Source: Sphingomonadaceae bacterium
Lineage (GTDB): Bacteria; Pseudomonadota; Alphaproteobacteria; Sphingomonadales; Sphingomonadaceae
Assembly: GCA_019090585.1 (NCBI GenBank)
Contig: JAHRVR010000001.1
Span: 1-32,043 of the forward strand
Direction of reading: 5' to 3'
Length of the DNA: 32,043 bases
Shown one piece after another: positions 17,608-26,814 of this stretch. How positions within the stretch are numbered: position 1 is the stretch's first letter; each line of letters begins with the position of its first letter. Both the position numbers and the translations under genes were made by a program. The notes beneath the pieces were generated by a model, which worked only from the letters and a program-made list of their open reading frames with translations, searched no databases and was not told the DNA's origin.

Positions 17608-19644
17608 GTGCGCACGAAATTGATGGAGCGCGCCGACCTCATGGATCGCAAAAGCACCAATACAAAGATCAGCACCATTCGCCAGATGGTTGGCGGGGTT
17701 CTTCGACGATTGGTGCACGATCGCGCGGGCAACACCATTGCGCTGATCGCCGCCTCAACTGCTCCTTTGCTCGCCCTGGTTGGCGGGGGTATCGACATGA
17801 GCCGCAGCTACCTCTCGCAGGCACGGCTTCAGCAAGCCTGCGACGCTGGCGTTCTTGCAGCACGTAAGAAACTTGGCTCTTCCGTCGTCACCGACGGTAT
17901 CGTGCCTGTAACCGTCGTTGATGTCGGCAATCGCTTCTTCAATCTCAATTACCGTGATGGCGCCTATGGCACGGCGGGACGCACGTTCACCATGGGTCTG
18001 GAAGACGACTACGCGATTTCAGGCGAGGCGCACGTTGATGTGCCAACGACAATCATGGCTATTTTCGGCACCAAGAAGATGTCCGTCAACGTAAATTGCG
18101 AGGCCGCGCTCGGTTTTTCAGACACGGATGTCATGTTCGTGCTGGATACAACCGGGTCGATGGACAGCAAAAACCCAGGCGACTCCCTCACCCGCATCCA
18201 GGCGCTTCGCGACGTCGTCAAGAGTTTCCACGCACAGCTTGAGGGCAGCAAGGCCCCGAACACGCGCATCCGCTATGGTTTTGTGCCCTACTCGGTGAAC
18301 GTCAATGTCGGGCATCTGCTCGAGGATGATTGGGTTGTCGATGAATGGACCTATCAGTCACGCGAGCAGATCATTCTTCCCGGCGAGACAAAAACCAAGA
18401 CCAAGTGGGAAAACTGGGTCTACATTTCCGGAGGCTACACCGATTCAATAGTAAACTCCTATCCGGCCACGTTTGTTCCAGGATCCACTACAACCACGCC
18501 CAATCCAAATAGTAACTACGGCGAGGGCAGTTCCGGTAATTCGACATCCACAACAACCACGCAAGACAGATATGTCTGCAAGCGTCCATCGCCAAGAGAT
18601 ACGCTGGATTCCGAATATGACGTTCTATCTACCACTGAGGAGCCGTACGCCGGCCCTCCAGAAGGAACAAGAACTACCGTTCATATGAGCGGTGTTTACA
18701 ATGGACGGGATCACTGGACAAGTTTGTCTGGCCAAACCTGTGAGGTCTTTAGCCGCGAATATAACGATTTCACGATGGAATTCGACAAGATTAGCTATCC
18801 TGCATCAACATCTGAGACGTCATGGATGTACAAGCCTGTCACGATGGATGTGAGCAATTGGCGCAGTGAAACCGATGGCTGCATCGAAGAGCGCGATAGC
18901 TATGAAATCTATTCGATGGACGACACAGTTGATTTTTCGCGCGCGCTCGATCTGAATATCGACGCTGTGCCCATAGCAGGAAGCCCCTCGACACAGTGGC
19001 GTCCCATGTATCCTGACGTCATCTGGGCCCGCGCGCTCATGAACGGCTCCGCAAACAACTTCAAGGTTGAGCCTATCGAATATGACCGGGACTATTTTCA
19101 CCCAGCGGATCACTCCAGCCTTGTTGCCTGCCCTGTTGCGGCGCGAAAGCTTGCTGAAATGAATACGGGCGAGGTTTCCACTTACATGGAATCGCTATCG
19201 CCAGAGGGCCAGACTTATCACGATATCGGCATGATCTGGGGCGGCCGGCTGCTCTCTCCAACCGGGATTTTTGAGAGTGAGAATGCCGATCAGACCGGCA
19301 AGACTACCACGCGGCATCTCATCTTTCTGACAGATGGACATACCCAACCCCTCGATATCTCCTATACCTCCTATGGTCTTGAACCCATTGATCAACGGCG
19401 CTGGACCTTGCGCCCGGACCCGCTCCTCGACCGGACGATCGAGATGCGCTTTGGCATCGCCTGCAGAGAAGTGAAAAAACGCAACATCACTGTCTGGGTT
19501 GTCGGTTTCGGGACCTCGATGAACGACATTATGAAACAGTGCGCGGGCGACGGCCACTGGTTCCAGGCCGAGGACTCTGCCGAACTTGCCGAGACGTTCA
19601 ACAAAATTGCCAAGTCGATGGGTGAACTGAGGGTTTCCAGATGA
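17608..19644 (+). CDS. TadG-like pilus-assembly protein with von Willebrand factor A domain
   Basis: 678 residues. Tad-type N-terminus: DRAGNTIALIAASTAPLLALVGGGID (about 38-63) as membrane anchor, then SYLSQARLQQACDAGVLAARK. A vWA domain begins at DVMFVLDTTGSMDS, whose D180-x-T-x-S184 is a MIDAS variant of DxSxS, and ends with HLIFLTDGHTQ, IACREVKKRNITVWVVGFG and WFQAEDSAELAETFNKI. A long insert (about 240-560) interrupts the vWA fold and includes a Ser/Thr/Asn-rich low-complexity stretch. The start is uncertain: GTG 17608, ATG 17623 or ATG 17641; GGAG precedes the last. Likely an outer or surface adhesion component of a Tad pilus. Overlaps the next gene by 4 bases. Confidence 0.85.
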   Translation: MRTKLMERADLMDRKSTNTKISTIRQMVGGVLRRLVHDRAGNTIALIAASTAPLLALVGGGIDMSRSYLSQARLQQACDAGVLAARKKLGSSVVTDGIVPVTVVDVGNRFFNLNYRDGAYGTAGRTFTMGLEDDYAISGEAHVDVPTTIMAIFGTKKMSVNVNCEAALGFSDTDVMFVLDTTGSMDSKNPGDSLTRIQALRDVVKSFHAQLEGSKAPNTRIRYGFVPYSVNVNVGHLLEDDWVVDEWTYQSREQIILPGETKTKTKWENWVYISGGYTDSIVNSYPATFVPGSTTTTPNPNSNYGEGSSGNSTSTTTTQDRYVCKRPSPRDTLDSEYDVLSTTEEPYAGPPEGTRTTVHMSGVYNGRDHWTSLSGQTCEVFSREYNDFTMEFDKISYPASTSETSWMYKPVTMDVSNWRSETDGCIEERDSYEIYSMDDTVDFSRALDLNIDAVPIAGSPSTQWRPMYPDVIWARALMNGSANNFKVEPIEYDRDYFHPADHSSLVACPVAARKLAEMNTGEVSTYMESLSPEGQTYHDIGMIWGGRLLSPTGIFESENADQTGKTTTRHLIFLTDGHTQPLDISYTSYGLEPIDQRRWTLRPDPLLDRTIEMRFGIACREVKKRNITVWVVGFGTSMNDIMKQCAGDGHWFQAEDSAELAETFNKIAKSMGELRVSR

Positions 19645-20234
19645 TCCGCCGCCTGCACAGAGCATTCCCCTCGGATTCGCGCGGCGCTGCTGCGGTTGAA
19701 TTCGCCCTTGTAGCACCTGTGCTATTGATTGGGATGATGGGTGTCTTTGACCTTGGCCACAACATGTACACCGCCTCGGTCCTGCACGGCGCAATTCAGA
19801 AAACCGCGCGCGATTCAACGATCGAGGGTGCCGCAGGTCAGGGCGCGATACTTGACCAGCGCGTGACCGATATGGTCCGCCGTATCGCACCGGGCGCAAC
19901 ATTGCAGTTCAATCGCGATTCCTACACGACCTTTTCAAATGTGAGCCAACCCGAAGACTTTACCGATGTAAATGGCAGCGGCGCCTGCGATGCCAATGAA
20001 CCGTTCGAAGATGCAAACGGCAATGGCAGCTGGGATGCCGATATGGGCAAAACCGGATTTGGCGGCGCGCGCGATGCAGTGATGTATGAAGTCTCCGTCA
20101 CCTACAAGCGCCCCTTTCCTATCAGCAAGCTGATCGGCCAGTCCGATATGTTCACGACTGTTGTAAGGACTGTGCTCCGCAATCAGCCGTTTGGGCCACA
20201 AGGCAATAGCACGACGCCAGGTACTTGCCCGTGA
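19641..20234 (+). CDS. TadE-like protein with Asp/Asn/Gly-rich calcium-loop-like insert
   Basis: 197 residues. GAAAVEFALVAPVLLIGMMGVFDLG (about 15-39) is the TadE-type pilin-like segment. The central part has two short loops, DVNGSGACDANE and DANGNGSWD, that look like calcium-binding loops of EF-hand or dockerin type, followed by a region ending in SVTYKRPFPISKLIGQSDMF. This insert is unusual for a TadE of this size but is, from memory, recurrent in sphingomonads. Starts in an ATGA overlap with the vWA gene and ends in a GTGA overlap with the next. Confidence 0.82.
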   Translation: MIRRLHRAFPSDSRGAAAVEFALVAPVLLIGMMGVFDLGHNMYTASVLHGAIQKTARDSTIEGAAGQGAILDQRVTDMVRRIAPGATLQFNRDSYTTFSNVSQPEDFTDVNGSGACDANEPFEDANGNGSWDADMGKTGFGGARDAVMYEVSVTYKRPFPISKLIGQSDMFTTVVRTVLRNQPFGPQGNSTTPGTCP

Positions 20235-20893
20235 GATTGCCGCAGAAACTTCAGAAGAGCATCTCCGGTGTTGCCACCGTTGAGCTGGCCCTCGCCTTCC
20301 CGTTCCTTCTGATGGCGGGTCTTTGGGGTGTGGAACTGGCCAATTACGGCGTCATGACCATGCGCATCAATCAGCTTGCGATCCACATGGCGGACAATGC
20401 CTCGCGTATTGGCGACATGTCCACGCTGGAAGATCGCAAGATCTACGAAGCGGACATTAACGACCTGTTGATGGGGGCCAATATTCAGAGCGGCAACGCG
20501 GTTGCATTTTTTGACAATGGCCGCGCGATTATCAGCAGCCTAGAGGTCGATGGAGATGACGAACAATATATCCATTGGCAGCGCTGCATGGGCTCCAAAA
20601 ACTGGCAATCAAGCTACGGCGATGCAGACGATCGCCTGACAGATGGCATGGGCCCCGTTGGCCGGGAAATAATCGCTTTCGACGATGAAGCGGTGATGTT
20701 TGTTGAGATTGCCTATGATTACCAGCCACTCGTCTCAGCACGCTTTGTGGGAACGCCCGAAATCACCTCTATCGCATCGTTCACCGTTCGCGCTGACCGG
20801 GATCTTGCGCAAATCTATCAACGCGATCCCGGCTCTCCCGATCCTGTGGCCAACTGCAGCGGCTTTTCCAACCCTTTCGGCCCACCCGCATGA
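20231..20893 (+). CDS. TadE-like pilus-assembly protein
   Basis: About 220 residues. GVATVELALAFPFLLMAGLWGVELAN is the pilin-like anchor with the conserved Glu. The rest is a mixed extracytoplasmic domain with a Cys pair (QRCMG, ANCSG) and a Pro/Gly-rich C-terminus. The ORF track starts at TTG 20225, but GTG 20231 makes an exact 4-base GTGA overlap with the previous stop and is preferred. Last gene of the second module; it is convergent with pdhB, with about 54 bases between. Confidence 0.8.
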   Translation: MRLPQKLQKSISGVATVELALAFPFLLMAGLWGVELANYGVMTMRINQLAIHMADNASRIGDMSTLEDRKIYEADINDLLMGANIQSGNAVAFFDNGRAIISSLEVDGDDEQYIHWQRCMGSKNWQSSYGDADDRLTDGMGPVGREIIAFDDEAVMFVEIAYDYQPLVSARFVGTPEITSIASFTVRADRDLAQIYQRDPGSPDPVANCSGFSNPFGPPA

Positions 20894-20947
20894 CGTTGGG
20901 CCGGAAGTAGTCTCTCTGAAAATGGCTTCCTGGTCGATAGGGTCAGA

Positions 20948-22339
20948 TCAATCGCGGTAACATACGCGCTTTACGGCAGCTACAATCTGCGCGGAATTGA
21001 TGAGCGCAACCTGCTCGAGGTTAGCCGCATAAGGCATGGGCACGTCTTCATTGCAAACGCGCAGGACCGGCGCATCAAGATCGTCAAAGCCGTCTTGCAT
21101 GCAGATGGCAATCACTTCTGATGCAATGGAACATTGCGGCCAGCCTTCTTCCACCACAACCACCCGATTGGTCCTGGCAAGACTGTCCAAAATCGCCTGC
21201 CGATCGAGTGGGCGCAAGGTGCGCAAGTCTATCACTTCGGCATCGATCCCTTCCTCAGCAAGCTGATCGGCAGCCTCAAGTGAGAGGCCGACGCCGATTG
21301 AATAGCTGACGATCGTTACATCACCGCCCTTTCGGACAATGCGTGCCTTGCCGATCGGCAACACATGATCATCCAGATCGGGCAGATCGAAGTTGCGCCC
21401 GTAAATCAGCTCATTTTCCAGGAAGACGACCGGATCCTCGCAGCGGATAGCCGCCTTAAGCAGCCCTTTGGCGTCCGCTGCATCGTATGGCGCGATCACA
21501 ACGAGTCCCGGCACATGCGAATACCATGAGGCATAATTCTGGCTGTGCTGCGCACCAACACGCGAAGCGGCCCCGTTCGGCCCCCGGAACACGACCGGAC
21601 AGCGCATCTGACCGCCGGACATGTAATTGGTCTTCGCCGCCGAATTGATGATGTGATCAATCGCCTGCATCGCGAAATTGAACGTCATGAATTCAACAAT
21701 CGGGCGCAGTCCGCCCATTGCCGCCCCCGCACCAATGCCGGCAAAGCCATATTCGGTGATCGGTGTATCGATAACACGCCTGCCGCCAAACTCATCGAGC
21801 AAGCCTTGCGTCACTTTGTATGCGCCCTGATACTCGGCCACTTCCTCGCCCAGAATGAATATCCGGTCGTCGCGGCGCATTTCCTCGGCCATGGCATCGC
21901 GCAGCGCTTCACGCACGGTCACTGACTTCATCTCGGTGCCGTCCGGGATCTGCGGATCGGTGACAGCTTTCCGCTCGGCGTTTTCGAGCTGGGCAGGCAC
22001 TGCTGGCTTATCGCTCCCGGCGCCCTCGCCTTCGTCCGGTGTCTCTGCGGCGGCTGGAGCCGGCGTTGCAGCGGGCTGGGCCTCGGAAGCGTCCTCGTCA
22101 TCGCTTGCAAGCAACGCGATAATGGTTCCGACCTTCACACCCTCTGCGCCGTCGTTGACGATGATCTTGGCAATAGTCCCTTCATCAACCGCTTCGAATT
22201 CCATCGTCGCCTTGTCGGTTTCGATTTCGGCCAGAATATCGCCAGAGACGACTGCGTCGCCTTCCTTGACCAGCCACTGTGTGAGTTTGCCTTCCTCCAT
22301 CGTCGGGGAAAGCGCGGGCATCTTCAGCTCGATAGCCAT
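20948..22339 (-). CDS. pdhB: Pyruvate dehydrogenase E1 component, beta subunit, with N-terminal lipoyl domain
   Basis: Beta half of the heterodimeric E1 that decarboxylates pyruvate with thiamine diphosphate. 463 residues. N-terminal lipoyl domain (about 1-80): [11 protein letters not shown] and [15 protein letters not shown], with lipoyl-Lys K43. A Pro/Ala/Glu-rich flexible linker (about 82-125) follows. The E1-beta catalytic/transketolase domain then reads [67 protein letters not shown] and [14 protein letters not shown] lipoyl domain on E1-beta is typical of alphaproteobacteria. Start codon overlaps the pdhA stop (TGATG). The lipoyl group would be made by LipA at 5523-6449. Confidence 0.97.
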   Translation of the reverse strand: MAIELKMPALSPTMEEGKLTQWLVKEGDAVVSGDILAEIETDKATMEFEAVDEGTIAKIIVNDGAEGVKVGTIIALLASDDEDASEAQPAATPAPAAAETPDEGEGAGSDKPAVPAQLENAERKAVTDPQIPDGTEMKSVTVREALRDAMAEEMRRDDRIFILGEEVAEYQGAYKVTQGLLDEFGGRRVIDTPITEYGFAGIGAGAAMGGLRPIVEFMTFNFAMQAIDHIINSAAKTNYMSGGQMRCPVVFRGPNGAASRVGAQHSQNYASWYSHVPGLVVIAPYDAADAKGLLKAAIRCEDPVVFLENELIYGRNFDLPDLDDHVLPIGKARIVRKGGDVTIVSYSIGVGLSLEAADQLAEEGIDAEVIDLRTLRPLDRQAILDSLARTNRVVVVEEGWPQCSIASEVIAICMQDGFDDLDAPVLRVCNEDVPMPYAANLEQVALINSAQIVAAVKRVCYRD

Positions 22340-23424
22340 CAGTAACGCTCCACCAGCACATCGGTGTAGAGCTCCGACAGGTCCGGCTCGGGCGAGCTTT
22401 CGGCAAAGTCCGCCGCAGCCCCCACTTTTGCCCTGATAGATTTGTCGATCGCTTTAAGGCTGTCTTCGGACTCGCCCATCTTGAGCAGTTCTTTCTTCGC
22501 CCGTTCGATCGGATCGTTGTGTTCGCGCACATCCTTTACTTCTTCCCGGCTGCGGTATTTGGCCGGATCGGACATGGAATGACCGCGATAGCGATACGTG
22601 TTCAGTTCCATCAGCACCGGGCCATTGCCGCCTCGCACATATTCAATGGCCACTTCGGCGGCCTTGCGCACCTCAAGCACGTCCATGCCGTTCACATCCA
22701 TTCCAGGAATACGAAATGCAGTGCCCCGGCGGTAAAACTCTGTCTCCGCCGAAGAGCGTTTAACCGCCGTTCCCATCGCATACTGGTTGTTCTCGATCAC
22801 AAAAATGATCGGAAGCTTCCAGAGACTTGCCATGTTGAAAGTCTCATAAACCTGGCCCTGGTTGGCCGCGCCGTCACCAAAGTAGGAAAGCGTCACACCG
22901 CCATCCTCCCGGTACTGATGCGCAAATGCCAGTCCGGCCCCCAGCGGCACTTGTGCCCCGACAATGCCATGACCGCCGTAAAACCCATGTTCAGTGCTGA
23001 ACATGTGCATCGAGCCGCCCTTGCCCTTTGAAATACCAGCCTGGCGACCGGTCAGCTCTGCCATGATAACTTTCGGGTCAATGCCATAAGCGAGCATGTG
23101 GCCATGATCACGGTAGCCCGTGATGACGCTGTCCTTGCCCGGTTCAAGCGCAGACTGCAGGCCAACCGCAACCGCTTCCTGCCCGATATAGAGATGACAG
23201 AAACCGCCAATCAGGCCGAGGCCGTATAGCTGCCCGGCCTTTTCCTCAAAGCGACGGATCAGCAGCATCTGCTCGTATAGCTCAAGCAGCTTTTTCCTGT
23301 TCGCCTTGTACCGTGGATCGGCAGCGTGAGCTTCCTGAAGGCTGCGAAGCGCAAAATCAGAATTGGATGGATCGTCACCAGCGGATTTTCTGGTCTTGGC
23401 CTTCGATTTGGCGGCTCTTGGCAA
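22339..23424 (-). CDS. pdhA: Pyruvate dehydrogenase E1 component, alpha subunit
   Basis: 361 residues. Binds thiamine diphosphate through the GDG-to-NN motif: [10 protein letters not shown] (G183-D184-G185) and [11 protein letters not shown] (N212-N213). [30 protein letters not shown], and the phosphorylation-loop region [19 protein letters not shown] are present. Basic N-terminal tail (about 1-18). Upstream neighbour is the FtsB-like gene, the usual alphaproteobacterial order; downstream pdhB is translationally coupled. The dihydrolipoamide acetyltransferase and dehydrogenase genes are not in this window. Confidence 0.97.
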   Translation of the reverse strand: MPRAAKSKAKTRKSAGDDPSNSDFALRSLQEAHAADPRYKANRKKLLELYEQMLLIRRFEEKAGQLYGLGLIGGFCHLYIGQEAVAVGLQSALEPGKDSVITGYRDHGHMLAYGIDPKVIMAELTGRQAGISKGKGGSMHMFSTEHGFYGGHGIVGAQVPLGAGLAFAHQYREDGGVTLSYFGDGAANQGQVYETFNMASLWKLPIIFVIENNQYAMGTAVKRSSAETEFYRRGTAFRIPGMDVNGMDVLEVRKAAEVAIEYVRGGNGPVLMELNTYRYRGHSMSDPAKYRSREEVKDVREHNDPIERAKKELLKMGESEDSLKAIDKSIRAKVGAAADFAESSPEPDLSELYTDVLVERY

Positions 23425-23543
23425 TGCGGCTTCCCTGGTTGATGCTTAAAGTCAGGATATAGCCATATGCTGCGCCCGGCGAAAGCGTCGTAACGCCAGA
23501 ATCGCCCAAGATTCGCAAATTTTACCAATGTGAGGCCTGTGCC

Positions 23544-23855
23544 TCAATCCAGCAGCATCACCATTTCATCTGGGTGCGCGACGTTAAGACGATCACGCAG
23601 CAACTGGCCGGCAAGATCTACGTCCGCGTGCTTTGGATCGAGCAATTCGACCCGGTTCCGCAGCTGGTCACGCTCAAACGTCAGCGCATCCACTTGCTGA
23701 CTACGCAGCTCAAGCAAGCGCTGGCTTTCACTCCAGGCGATGATCCCGCTTGGCCCGGCAAGTGCAAAACCCCCAAGAACAAGCAGCATGAGCAATGCAA
23801 AAAATTGCGTCATGCCTTCCCTGGCTATCCTAGGCTCGTTGCGCGGTGACCACAT
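23544..23855 (-). CDS. FtsB/DivIC-like septum formation initiator protein
   Basis: Up to 103 residues: short N-terminal cytoplasmic part, one membrane helix (about 16-36, FFALLMLLVLGGFALAG), then a coiled coil (about 43-72, SQRLLELRSQQVDALTFERDQLRNRVELL). This bitopic layout is that of FtsB/DivIC, which bridges FtsL and FtsQ in the divisome. Alphaproteobacteria often carry it between eno and pdhA, and it lies directly upstream of pdhA here. No clear Shine-Dalgarno is seen at ATG 23855; MTQFFALL at 23813 is an alternative start. Confidence 0.85.
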   Translation of the reverse strand: MWSPRNEPRIAREGMTQFFALLMLLVLGGFALAGPSGIIAWSESQRLLELRSQQVDALTFERDQLRNRVELLDPKHADVDLAGQLLRDRLNVAHPDEMVMLLD

Positions 23856-23937
23856 AGTCTGATAGAATCATAGTTGAATCAGCGTTTCAAGCGATTTCGT
23901 TCACCTGATTAAATAAGTCGGCGCCCTATCATCCCGG

Positions 23938-24252
23938 TCAGGCGCACTTGATGCACCGTATTGCCACCGGCAGGGCTTTAAGGCGCTGTGCAGATATTTC
24001 GGCTCCACAGGCAGAGCATTGACCATAAGTGCCACGTTCAATCCGCAGAAGCGCTTCGCGAATTTCACGGACTTCATCGCGCAAGACGTTATCGATACCA
24101 GCAAGCGCCTCGTCATCCGCCAGGTCTATCGCTTGTTCCGATGAATCGGCGTCAAGCTTATGGCGAAGATCGTCCTCGATACCTTCCGCCCGCTCAACCA
24201 GTTCGGCCAACCGCTTGTTGAAGGCTTTTTCCAGTTCTCCCAGATCAGGCAT
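23938..24252 (-). CDS. TraR/DksA-type zinc-finger protein
   Basis: 104 residues: N-terminal helical region (about 5-70) and C-terminal four-cysteine zinc site CSACGAEISAQRL...RCIKC (C79, C82, C100, C103). DksA-like proteins bind the RNA polymerase secondary channel and tune transcription with ppGpp; short family members of this size vary in function. The start is well supported by AAGGAG spaced 7 bases before the ATG. Shorter than canonical DksA (about 150), so a DksA paralogue rather than DksA itself. Confidence 0.88.
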   Translation of the reverse strand: MPDLGELEKAFNKRLAELVERAEGIEDDLRHKLDADSSEQAIDLADDEALAGIDNVLRDEVREIREALLRIERGTYGQCSACGAEISAQRLKALPVAIRCIKCA

Positions 24253-24557
24253 GATTGCACTCCTTCCATCTAATGCATACCAAGCAGAATAACCGTCTGC
24301 CCGGCTGCTGCATTGCGCAGGGTCAATTGACGCAGAACCGAATTGGGCTCATTTTCTAACCCAGCGAAAGTGACGTGAAAAACAGGATTGCATCATGCCC
24401 TCACCTGGCCGCCAGACCGTTGCAGCAAGAGCGGGATCATTGGGATGGACGAAGACGAAAGCACCGCATTTCTCGGCGAGCTGTATCGTCGGCGTCAAAG
24501 CCTGTTAGATAGCCCCCCGACTTATGCTTGATAACCACACGAATTAAGGAGCTCAAG
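24253..24557. other. Divergent intergenic region between the DksA-like and lipocalin-like genes
   Basis: About 300 bases with no convincing gene. A perfect 10-base palindrome GTCAATTGAC lies at 24322-24331, about 70 bases upstream of the DksA-like start. A 28-codon ORF starting ATGGACGAAGACG at 24451 ends just before the lipocalin-like gene; I see no Shine-Dalgarno for it and do not call it a gene. Confidence 0.4.
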
Positions 24558-24953
24558 ATGCTGGAAGGTCTGGAAGAATTGGTAGGCGCATGGGAACTGC
24601 GATCCTGCACGACCACAAAACCCGGCGGTCAAAAGCACTACGTCTTCGGGCCCAATCCTCGCGGGGTCATCATGTATACGCCCGATGGCTGGATGTCGTG
24701 CCACATGGCAGGCTCAGAAGGCACCGCAGACGGCACGGACACCGTGAGATATAGCGGTTATCACGGCCCGGTCATAATGCGCCCGGACGACCGGGTGGTT
24801 GAACACCACGTTCGCGGATCAACCCATGACTGGATGATCGGAACGGTCCAGGAACGGGCGTACCGTATTGACGGAGACACTTTGCACCTGTCGGCGGAAA
24901 TGAACGGCGATCAGATAAATGTCATCTGGAGCCGTGACCGGAAAGCAAACTGA
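24558..24953 (+). CDS. Lipocalin-like domain protein
   Basis: 131 residues from ATG 24558, which has a strong Shine-Dalgarno AAGGAG 8 bases upstream; the track start at 24528 adds ten residues without support. Pattern LVGAWELRSCTTT, PRGVIMYTPDGWMSCHM, VEHHVRGSTHDWMIGT and YRIDGDTLHLSAEM is that of the Lipocalin_5-type domain, a beta-barrel found alone in many bacteria and predicted to bind a small hydrophobic ligand. No signal peptide, so cytoplasmic. Convergent with the SDR gene (24 bases between), whose fatty-acyl-type substrate would fit a ligand carrier, but that link is speculative. Confidence 0.78.
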   Translation: MLEGLEELVGAWELRSCTTTKPGGQKHYVFGPNPRGVIMYTPDGWMSCHMAGSEGTADGTDTVRYSGYHGPVIMRPDDRVVEHHVRGSTHDWMIGTVQERAYRIDGDTLHLSAEMNGDQINVIWSRDRKAN

Positions 24954-24976
24954 CAAGGCCGGCCCGGTTCCATGCC

Positions 24977-25912
24977 CTAACGTGCCGCCTTGTCCTTGCT
25001 GTCCGTCGCACGAATACCCTCGCGCATCGCTCGCCATTGCTCGTCGGTCCAGTCCTTGCTCTGGTCCCACAAGGGGGCGGCCACCGACTGAAATCCGGCA
25101 CCGTCGATGGCAATTGACTGCCCACTGACGAACTGCGTGCCCGGTGCGAGGAGAAATGCCACGAGATTGGCCATTTCCGTCGGCTTGCCAGTGCGCGCCA
25201 TCGGATTAACTTCGCTCTTCCCGACTTCCGCTTCGGAACTGGCCGAACGCCCGGGCAATAGCCGCGCATGAGCGCCCTCGGTCGGGAAAGGCCCCGGACT
25301 TACCGTATTAAAACGAATACCGCGATTTCCCCATTCAACCGCCAGTGTCTGCGACATGTTCTCTACCGCCGCCTTCGCCATAGCGGACGGCGCAGTGAAC
25401 GGGCCGCCATTCATGGCATTGCGGGCAGTGATCGATACGACCGATGCGCTCACCCCCTCCTCCAGCCACCGCTTGCCGCAATTGAGGGTCATCATGAACG
25501 TGCCTTTGAACACGATATTGGCAATCGCCTCGAACCCCTTGACCGAAAGGTCTTCGGTTCGGCTGATGAAATTGCCTGCCGCGTTGTTGACCAGTCCTGT
25601 CAGTGCGCCGCCGTCTGCCCAGATCGCATCGAGCATCGCCGCAATCAGTTCTTCGTGGCGAATATCGCATTGCAGTGGCGAAACACTGCCGCCCGGTGCC
25701 GATGACGCCGAAACCGCGGCATTGATCTCACTGGCCGTCTCCTCAAGCACGGCCTGCCGCCGACCGCAAATATAGACCCGTGCGCCAAGAGCGGCGCATC
25801 CACTCGCGATCATTTTGCCAATCCCGGTCCCGCCGCCGGTCACAAGAATTCTTTCGCCCGCCAACAGCCCATGCTTCAATACCAGATCATCGGCTAGAAT
25901 TGGATTACTCAT
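24977..25912 (-). CDS. Short-chain dehydrogenase, 2,4-dienoyl-CoA reductase-like
   Basis: 311 residues. Rossmann cofactor motif TGGGTGIGK (about 25-33), NNAAGNF (109-115), and the PGP motif in FNTVSPGP. The standard catalytic YxxxK is replaced by SAMAK (S176, K180): the Tyr is absent. Mammalian 2,4-dienoyl-CoA reductases have the same Ser-for-Tyr form and the same run of residues after it (KAGVEAM... EWGKYGMRFN), here KAAVENM...EWGNRGIRFN. The likely role is reduction of 2,4-dienoyl-CoA during unsaturated fatty-acid oxidation, by analogy. Shine-Dalgarno GGGGGAG precedes the ATG. Confidence 0.85.
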   Translation of the reverse strand: MSNPILADDLVLKHGLLAGERILVTGGGTGIGKMIASGCAALGARVYICGRRQAVLEETASEINAAVSASSAPGGSVSPLQCDIRHEELIAAMLDAIWADGGALTGLVNNAAGNFISRTEDLSVKGFEAIANIVFKGTFMMTLNCGKRWLEEGVSASVVSITARNAMNGGPFTAPSAMAKAAVENMSQTLAVEWGNRGIRFNTVSPGPFPTEGAHARLLPGRSASSEAEVGKSEVNPMARTGKPTEMANLVAFLLAPGTQFVSGQSIAIDGAGFQSVAAPLWDQSKDWTDEQWRAMREGIRATDSKDKAAR

Positions 25913-25987
25913 AATGTCTCCCCCCGGTTTATTTTCAACAGCATAACACCAGAATGATGCAGGTTCGAGTGTCGCGCGCCTCCTCGA

Positions 25988-26791
25988 TCACCGATCAAGA
26001 ATGAAGGCAGCTCCCTTTGGGCCGCGCACCGTGACGGGGCCAGTGCCTAGATCAAACACTGCCATCTCCTCGCGGATAAAAGCCTCGCGCCGGCGCAACA
26101 GCCCCTGTGACAGACCGAGATCCCGTGCGAGCATGGCATGAAAATCATCGCTGCCTGTATTCGCTCCGTGGCTCATGTAGACGAGCAACTGCGGCTCCCC
26201 GGGCAGGCCACTCAGCTGACCGCGCGCCGCCAGCCGCTCGCACAGCTCAAGGTCCTCGCCGATCCGGGCCTTATCGCCCGTCTCGACATAGGAAATTGGC
26301 GCGTCAGCATGATAGATGATGGCCTGAGGAACGACATTCACCGCCGCCGCCCCCCAATTGGTCCAGTAGAGCTCGCGCGTTGCGGGGAAGAATTGCATGA
26401 TCTCTGACAACGCCGAGGCTTCGGTGCTTGATTCAAGCAACGCAGTCAGCTGCCGTTCGACACGTTCTGGATGGTGCAGGTCGTCGTCGTCCCACTGGCA
26501 GTGCACCGCCCCTCGCGCGGTGGCACCGGAAAGGTTGCGTAGCGCCCCCAAAGTGCTGCCAGCAGGTGCCTGGGTAAGGATGATGTCGTCTCGGTCAAGC
26601 GCGGCTATATGCCTGATGATAGCCGCCTTGGATTCCACCGGCCCGTCGTCCAGCACCACGACCAGTTCCTTGTTGGCATAAGTCTGGGCGCAATACGCCG
26701 CGATCGCCCGCTCTACAAAGCCCCGGCGCCTTGGCGAGGGCAGCGTGACCATTAAACAGCTGACGAGCAGGTCGTTTGAAATCGGTGTCAC
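25988..26791 (-). CDS. Family 2 glycosyltransferase
   Basis: 267 residues. N-terminal VSCLMVTLPSPRRRGFVERAI and CAQTYANKELVVVLDDG match the GT-A nucleotide-sugar fold, and the acidic CQWDDDDLHHPER (about 98-110) is the DxD metal/UDP-sugar site. No membrane segment. Starts with GTG; no clear Shine-Dalgarno. Acceptor and sugar cannot be told, and there is no neighbouring polysaccharide cluster. A 14-base palindrome (ACTAAAGATTTAGT) lies 10 bases upstream. Confidence 0.85.
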   Translation of the reverse strand: MTPISNDLLVSCLMVTLPSPRRRGFVERAIAAYCAQTYANKELVVVLDDGPVESKAAIIRHIAALDRDDIILTQAPAGSTLGALRNLSGATARGAVHCQWDDDDLHHPERVERQLTALLESSTEASALSEIMQFFPATRELYWTNWGAAAVNVVPQAIIYHADAPISYVETGDKARIGEDLELCERLAARGQLSGLPGEPQLLVYMSHGANTGSDDFHAMLARDLGLSQGLLRRREAFIREEMAVFDLGTGPVTVRGPKGAAFILDR

Positions 26792-26800
26792 CGTGACTTA

Positions 26801-26814
26801 ACTAAAGATTTAGT
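26801..26814. promoter_or_regulatory. Palindrome upstream of the glycosyltransferase gene
   Basis: ACTAAAGATTTAGT: perfect 6-base arms around GA, ten bases before the GTG start of the divergent-side gene. Candidate operator; function is inferred only. Similar in style, but not sequence, to the dusB palindrome. Confidence 0.25.
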
